DNA of 64,000 bases, taken from NCBI GenBank assembly GCA_037783545.1, contig JBBELK010001623.1, positions 90,269 through 154,268 of the forward strand, given 5' to 3'. Every line of letters begins with the position of its first letter. The stretch's first letter is position 1. Of this stretch, positions 59,364-64,000 are shown in pieces. The notes beneath the pieces are model-generated. The model made no database searches and was not told the origin of the DNA. It worked only from the letters and a program-made list of their open reading frames with translations. The DNA is from Henricia sp. BOLD:AAB3569 (taxonomy: Eukaryota; Echinodermata; Asteroidea; Spinulosida; Echinasteridae). The translations under genes were made by a program, and so were the position numbers.

Positions 59364-61286
59364 GTGTGTCCCAAATGCCGGCAAATTTGGAAATCAAGGA
59401 ATTTTCCAACCAACTTCAAATTTTGCATGCTCCAAACTGTATATATTCCGCACTTGTCATGCAAAATTGACAGATTTTCGCTGGGAAATGACGGAGAAAT
59501 TTCAGAGTTTAGGGAAAACGGAGCTCGGCTGCGTGGTTATTCCCCTAACCGTGGCTGTTGGGACACCCTGCGCCGCGCTGGTGTACATTTGTACGGCCGT
59601 TGACTCACCCCAGATTTTGACGGGAATTAGGTCAAAGTGTGTCCCAAATGCCGGCAAATTTGGAAATCAAGGAATTTTCCAACCAACTTCAAATTTTGCA
59701 TGCTCCAAACTGTATATATTCCGCACTTGTCATGGAAAATTGACAGATTTTCGCTAGGAAATGACGGAGAAATCTCAGAGTTTAGGGAAAACGGAGCTCG
59801 GCTGCGTGGTTATTCCCCTAACCGTGGCTGTTGGGACACCCTGCGCCGCGCTGGTGTACATTTGTACGGCCGTTGACTCACCCCAGATTGTGACGGGAAT
59901 TAGGTCAAAGTGTGTCCCAAATGTCGGCAAATTTGGAAATTAAGGAATTTTCCAACCAACTTCAAATGTTGCATGCTCCAAACTGTATATATTCCGCACT
60001 TGTCATGCAAAATTGACAGATTTTCGCTGGGAAATGACGGAGAAATTTCAGAGTTTAGGGAAAACGGAGCTCGGCTGCGTGGTTATTCCCCTAACCGTGG
60101 CTGTTGGGACACCCTGCGCATGCGCCGCGCTGGTGTACATTTGTACAGCCGTTGACTCACCCCAGATTGTGACGGGAATTAGGTCAAAGTGTGTCCCAAA
60201 TGCCGGCAAATTTGGAAATCAAGGAATTTTCCAACCAACTTCAAATTTTGCATGCTCCAAACTGTATATATTCCGCACTTGTCATGCAAAATTGACAGAT
60301 TTTCGCTGGGAAATGACGGAGAAATTTCAGAGTTTAGGGAAAACGGAGCTCGGCTGCGTGGTTATTCCCCTAACCGTGGCTGTTGGGACACCCTGCGCCG
60401 CGCTGGTGTACATTTGTACGGCCGTTGACTCACCCCAGATTGTGACGGGAATTAGGTCAAAGTGTGTCCCAAATGCCGGCAAATTTGGAAATCAAGGAAT
60501 TTTCCAACCAACTTCAAATTTTGCATGCTCCAAACTGTATATATTGCGCACTTGTCATGCAAAATTGACAGATTTTCGCTGGGAAATGACGGAGAAATTT
60601 CAGAGTTTAGGGAAAACGGAGCTCGGCTGCGTGGTTATTCCCTTAACCGTGGCTGTTGGGACACCCTGCGCCGCGCTGGTGTACATTTGTACGGCCGTTG
60701 ACTCACCCCAGATTGTGACGGGAATTAGGTCAAAGTGTGTCCCAAATGCCGGCAAATTTGGAAATCAAGGAATTTTCCAACCAACTTCAAATTTTGCATG
60801 CTCCAAACTGTATATATTCCGCACTTGTCATGCAAAATTGACAGATTTTCGCTGGGAAATGACGGAGAAATCTCAGAGTTTAGGGAAAACGGAGCTCGGC
60901 TGCGTGGTTATTCCCCTAACCGTGGCTGTTGGGACACCCTGCGCCGCGCTGGTGTACATTTGTACGGCCGTTGACTCACCCCAGATTGTGACGGGAATTA
61001 GGTCAAAGTGTGTCCCAAATGCCGGCAAATTTGGAAATCAAGGAATTTTCCAACCAACTTCAAATTTTGCATGCTCCAAACTGTGTATATTCCGCACTTG
61101 ACATGCAAAATTGACAGATTTTCGCTGGGAAATGACGGAGAAATTTCAGAGTTTAGGGAAAACGGAGCTCGGCTGCGTGGTTATTCCCCTAACCGTGGCT
61201 GTTGGGACACCCTGCGCATGCGCCGCGCTGGTGTACATTTGTACAGCCGTTGACTCACCCCAGATTGTGACGGGAATTAGGTCAAA
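59364..61286 (+). repeat. 7-mer higher-order repeat, 1923 bp, copy 2
   Basis: All markers of copy 1 recur at exactly 1923 bp. I saw no difference at the diagnostic sites, so this is probably one of the youngest duplications in the window. Confidence 0.93.
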
Positions 61287-62384
61287 GTGTGTCCCAAATG
61301 CCGGCAAATTTGGAAATCAAGGAATTTTCCAACCAACTTCAAATTTTGCATGCTCCAAACTGTATATATTGCGCACTTGTCATGCAAAATTGACAGATTT
61401 TCGCTAGGAAATGACGGAGAAATTTCAGAGTTTAGGGAAAACGGAGCTCGGCTGCGTGGTTATTCCCCTAACCGTGGCTGTTGGGACACCCTGCTCCGCG
61501 CTGGTGTACATTTGTACGGCCGTTGACTCACCCCAGATTGTGACGGGAATTCGGTCAAAGTGTGTCCCAAATGCCGGCAAATTTGGAAATCAAGGAATTT
61601 TCCAACCAACTTCAAATTTTGCATGCTCCAAACTGTATATATTCCGCACTTGTCATGCAAAATTGACAGATTTTCGCCGGGAAATGACGGAGAAATTTCA
61701 GAGTTTAGGGAAAACGGAGCTCGGCTGCGTGGTTATTCCCCTAACCGTGGCTGTTGGGACACCCTGCGCCGCGCTGGTGTACATTTGTACGGCCGTTGAC
61801 TCACCCCAGATTGTGACGGGAATTAGGTCAAAGTGTGTCCCAAATGCCGGCAAATTTGGAAATCAAGGAATTTTCCAACCAACTTCAAATTTTGCATGCT
61901 CCAAACTGTATATATTCCGCACTTGTCATGCAAAATTGACAGATTTTCGCTGGGAAATGACGGAGAAATCTCAGAGTTTAGGGAAAACGGAGCTCGGCTG
62001 CGTGGTTATTCCCCTAACCGTGGCTGTTGGGACACCCTGCGCCGCGCTGGTGTACATTTGTACGGCCGTTGACTCACCCCATATTGTGACGGGAATTAGG
62101 TCAAAGTGTGTCCCAAATGCCGGAAAATTTGGAAATCAAGGAATTTTCCAACCAACTTCAAATTTTGCATGCTCCAAACTGTGTATATTCCGCACTTGAC
62201 ATGCAAAATTGACAGATTTTCGCTGGGAAATGACGGAGAAATTTCAGAGTTTAGGGAAAACGGAGCTCGGCTGCGTGGTTATTCCCCTAACCGTGGCTGT
62301 TGGGACACCCTGCGCATGCGCCGCGCTGGTGTACATTTGTACAGCCGTTGACTCACCCCAGATTGTGACGGGAATTAGGTCAAA
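61287..62384 (+). repeat. Tetramer higher-order repeat, 1098 bp, copy 1
   Basis: Lengths 273, 273, 273, 279. Markers: TATTGCGCAC with CGCTAGGAAATG, GGAATTCGGTC (61548), TTTTCGCCGGG (61671), CCCCATATTGTG (62077) and GCCGGAAAATTT (62116). Its first monomer has CCTGCTCCGCGC near 61490. Confidence 0.92.
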
Positions 62385-63482
62385 GTGTGTCCCAAATGCC
62401 GGCAAATTTGGAAATCAAGGAATTTTCCAACCAACTTCAAATTTTGCATGCTCCAAACTGTATATATTGCGCACTTGTCATGCAAAATTGACAGATTTTC
62501 GCTAGGAAATGACGGAGAAATTTCAGAGTTTAGGGAAAACGGAGCTCGGCTGCGTGGTTATTCCCCTAACCGTGGCTGTTGGGACACCCTGCGCCGCGCT
62601 GGTGTACATTTGTACGGCCGTTGACTCACCCCAGATTGTGACGGGAATTCGGTCAAAGTGTGTCCCAAATGCCGGCAAATTTGGAAATCAAGGAATTTTC
62701 CAACCAACTTCAAATTTTGCATGCTCCAAACTGTATATATTCCGCACTTGTCATGCAAAATTGACAGATTTTCGCCGGGAAATGACGGAGAAATTTCAGA
62801 GTTTAGGGAAAACGGAGCTCGGCTGCGTGGTTATTCCCCTAACCGTGGCTGTTGGGACACCCTGCGCCGCGCTGGTGTACATTTGTACGGCCGTTGACTC
62901 ACCCCAGATTGTGACGGGAATTAGGTCAAAGTGTGTCCCAAATGCCGGCAAATTTGGAAATCAAGGAATTTTCCAACCAACTTCAAATTTTGCATGCTCC
63001 AAACTGTATATATTCCGCACTTGTCATGCAAAATTGACAGATTTTCGCTGGGAAATGACGGAGAAATCTCAGAGTTTAGGGAAAACGGAGCTCGGCTGCG
63101 TGGTTATTCCCCTAACCGTGGCTGTTGGGACACCCTGCGCCGCGCTGGTGTACATTTGTACGGCCGTTGACTCACCCCATATTGTGACGGGAATTAGGTC
63201 AAAGTGTGTCCCAAATGCCGGAAAATTTGGAAATCAAGGAATTTTCCAACCAACTTCAAATTGTGCATGCTCCAAACTGTATATATTCCGCACTTGTCAT
63301 GCAAAATTGACAGATTTTCGCTGGGAAATGACGGAGAAATTTCAGAGTTTAGGGAAAACGGAGCTCGGCTGCGTGGTTATTCCCCTAACCGTGGCTGTTG
63401 GGACACCCTGCGCATGCGCCGCGCTGGTGTACATTTGTACGGCCGTTTACTCACCCCAGATTGTGACGGGAATTAGGTCAAA
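62385..63482 (+). repeat. Tetramer higher-order repeat, 1098 bp, copy 2
   Basis: Same markers at a 1098 bp offset. The last monomer differs (AAATTGTGCATG near 63259 and GTTTACTC near 63446) and lacks the CACTTGACATGC change. Confidence 0.9.
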
Positions 63483-64000
63483 GTGTGTCCCAAATGCCGG
63501 CAAATTTGGAAATCAAGGAATTTTCCAACCAACTTCAAATTTTGCATGCTCCAAACTGTATATATTCCGCACTTGTCATGCAAAATTGACAGATTTTCGC
63601 TCGGAAATGACGGAGAAATTTCAGAGTTTAGGGAAAACGGAGCTCGGCTGCGTGGTTATTCCCCTAACCGTGGCTGTTGGGACACCCTGCGTCGCGCTGG
63701 TGTACATTTGTACGGCCGTTGACTCACCCCAGATTGTGACGGGAATTAGGTCAAAGTGTGTCCCAAATGCCGGCAAATTTGGAAATCAAGGAATTTTCCA
63801 ACCAACTTCAAATTTTGCATGCTCCAAACTGTATATATTCCGCACTTGTCATGAAAAATTGACAGATTTTCGCTAGGAAATGACGGAGAAATTTCAGAGT
63901 TTAGGGAAAACGGAGCTCGGCTGCGTGGTTATTCCCCTAACCGTGGCTGTTGGGACACCCTGCGCCGCGCTGGTGTACATTTGTACGGCCGTTGACTCAC
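63483..64000 (+). repeat. Satellite monomers at the window edge
   Basis: Nearly two monomers with TTCGCTCGGAAATG (63596), CTGCGTCGCGC (63688), TCATGAAAAATT (63849) and CGCTAGGAAATG (63871). The sequence stops inside a monomer at TTGACTCAC. Confidence 0.95.

Larger units (their letters stand above)
16377..64000 (+). repeat. Satellite array, right block (about 173 monomers)
   Basis: The same monomer in the same orientation and register as the left block, resuming at AACCGTGGCTG and running off the right edge of the window mid-monomer. Subfamily composition changes along the block. GGGTCAAAG monomers lie between 19778 and 31092. TTTACATTTCTAC monomers lie between 32148 and 42550. GAAATCTCAG monomers become frequent to the right of 44000. 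Monomers with CGCTAGGAAATG are frequent beyond 54260. No gene is supported anywhere in it. Confidence 0.98.

Noticed and set aside
1..64000. CRISPR array or bacterial repeat locus
   Set aside because: Units of about 276 bp are contiguous and nearly identical with no unique spacers, and no cas genes are present.

Overview
The whole 64 kb window is one head-to-tail satellite DNA array, broken once by a 513 bp non-satellite insert. I counted about 230 monomers, all in the same orientation. Most are 273 or 279 bp long; minor classes are 266, 274, 275, 278, 280 and 285 bp. The array runs off both ends of the window. I find no intact protein-coding gene, RNA gene or CRISPR array. The very long plus-strand open frames (up to 1851 codons) are a by-product of monomer lengths that are multiples of three.

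Organism: a eukaryote, most likely an animal, but I cannot name the species. The size of the array, its higher-order repeat (HOR) structure and the GT-AG splice signals in the insert all fit a metazoan genome assembled from long reads. A consensus monomer (2383-2661) has 133 G+C in 279 bp (47.7%) and 15 CpGs against about 15.8 expected. CpG is therefore not depleted, which argues against a heavily methylated vertebrate satellite.

Layout (monomers are counted from the GTGTGTCCC anchor). 1-15863: left array of about 57 monomers, with a 1935 bp 7-mer HOR in three copies nested in a 4156 bp 15-mer HOR in two copies, followed by 831 bp and 1104 bp HORs. 15864-16376: the insert, which looks like a gene or element fragment with one internal exon, a 123 bp GT-AG intron and a terminal exon. 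16377-20611: loosely organised monomers. 20612-32480: trimer families (826/831/832 bp) and a second, unrelated 1935 bp 7-mer. 31927-42036: tetramer (1093 bp) and roughly 2.45-3.0 kb HORs, in which the copy at 35220-39041 is full of one-base homopolymer indels. 42037-52502: a 3313 bp 12-mer HOR in two copies plus a fragment. 52503-64000: 1098 bp and 1923 bp HORs.

Each monomer has recurring internal structure: an 11 bp perfect inverted repeat with a 28 nt loop, a TTAGGG/CCCTAA inverted pair also 28 nt apart, a triple-GCGC slippage site that explains most length classes and creates or destroys an NRF1-like palindrome, a TGACTCA (AP-1-like) site and an AGGTCA (nuclear-receptor half-site) motif. 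I see no CENP-B box. A centromeric or pericentromeric role is a reasonable inference but is not shown by sequence alone.
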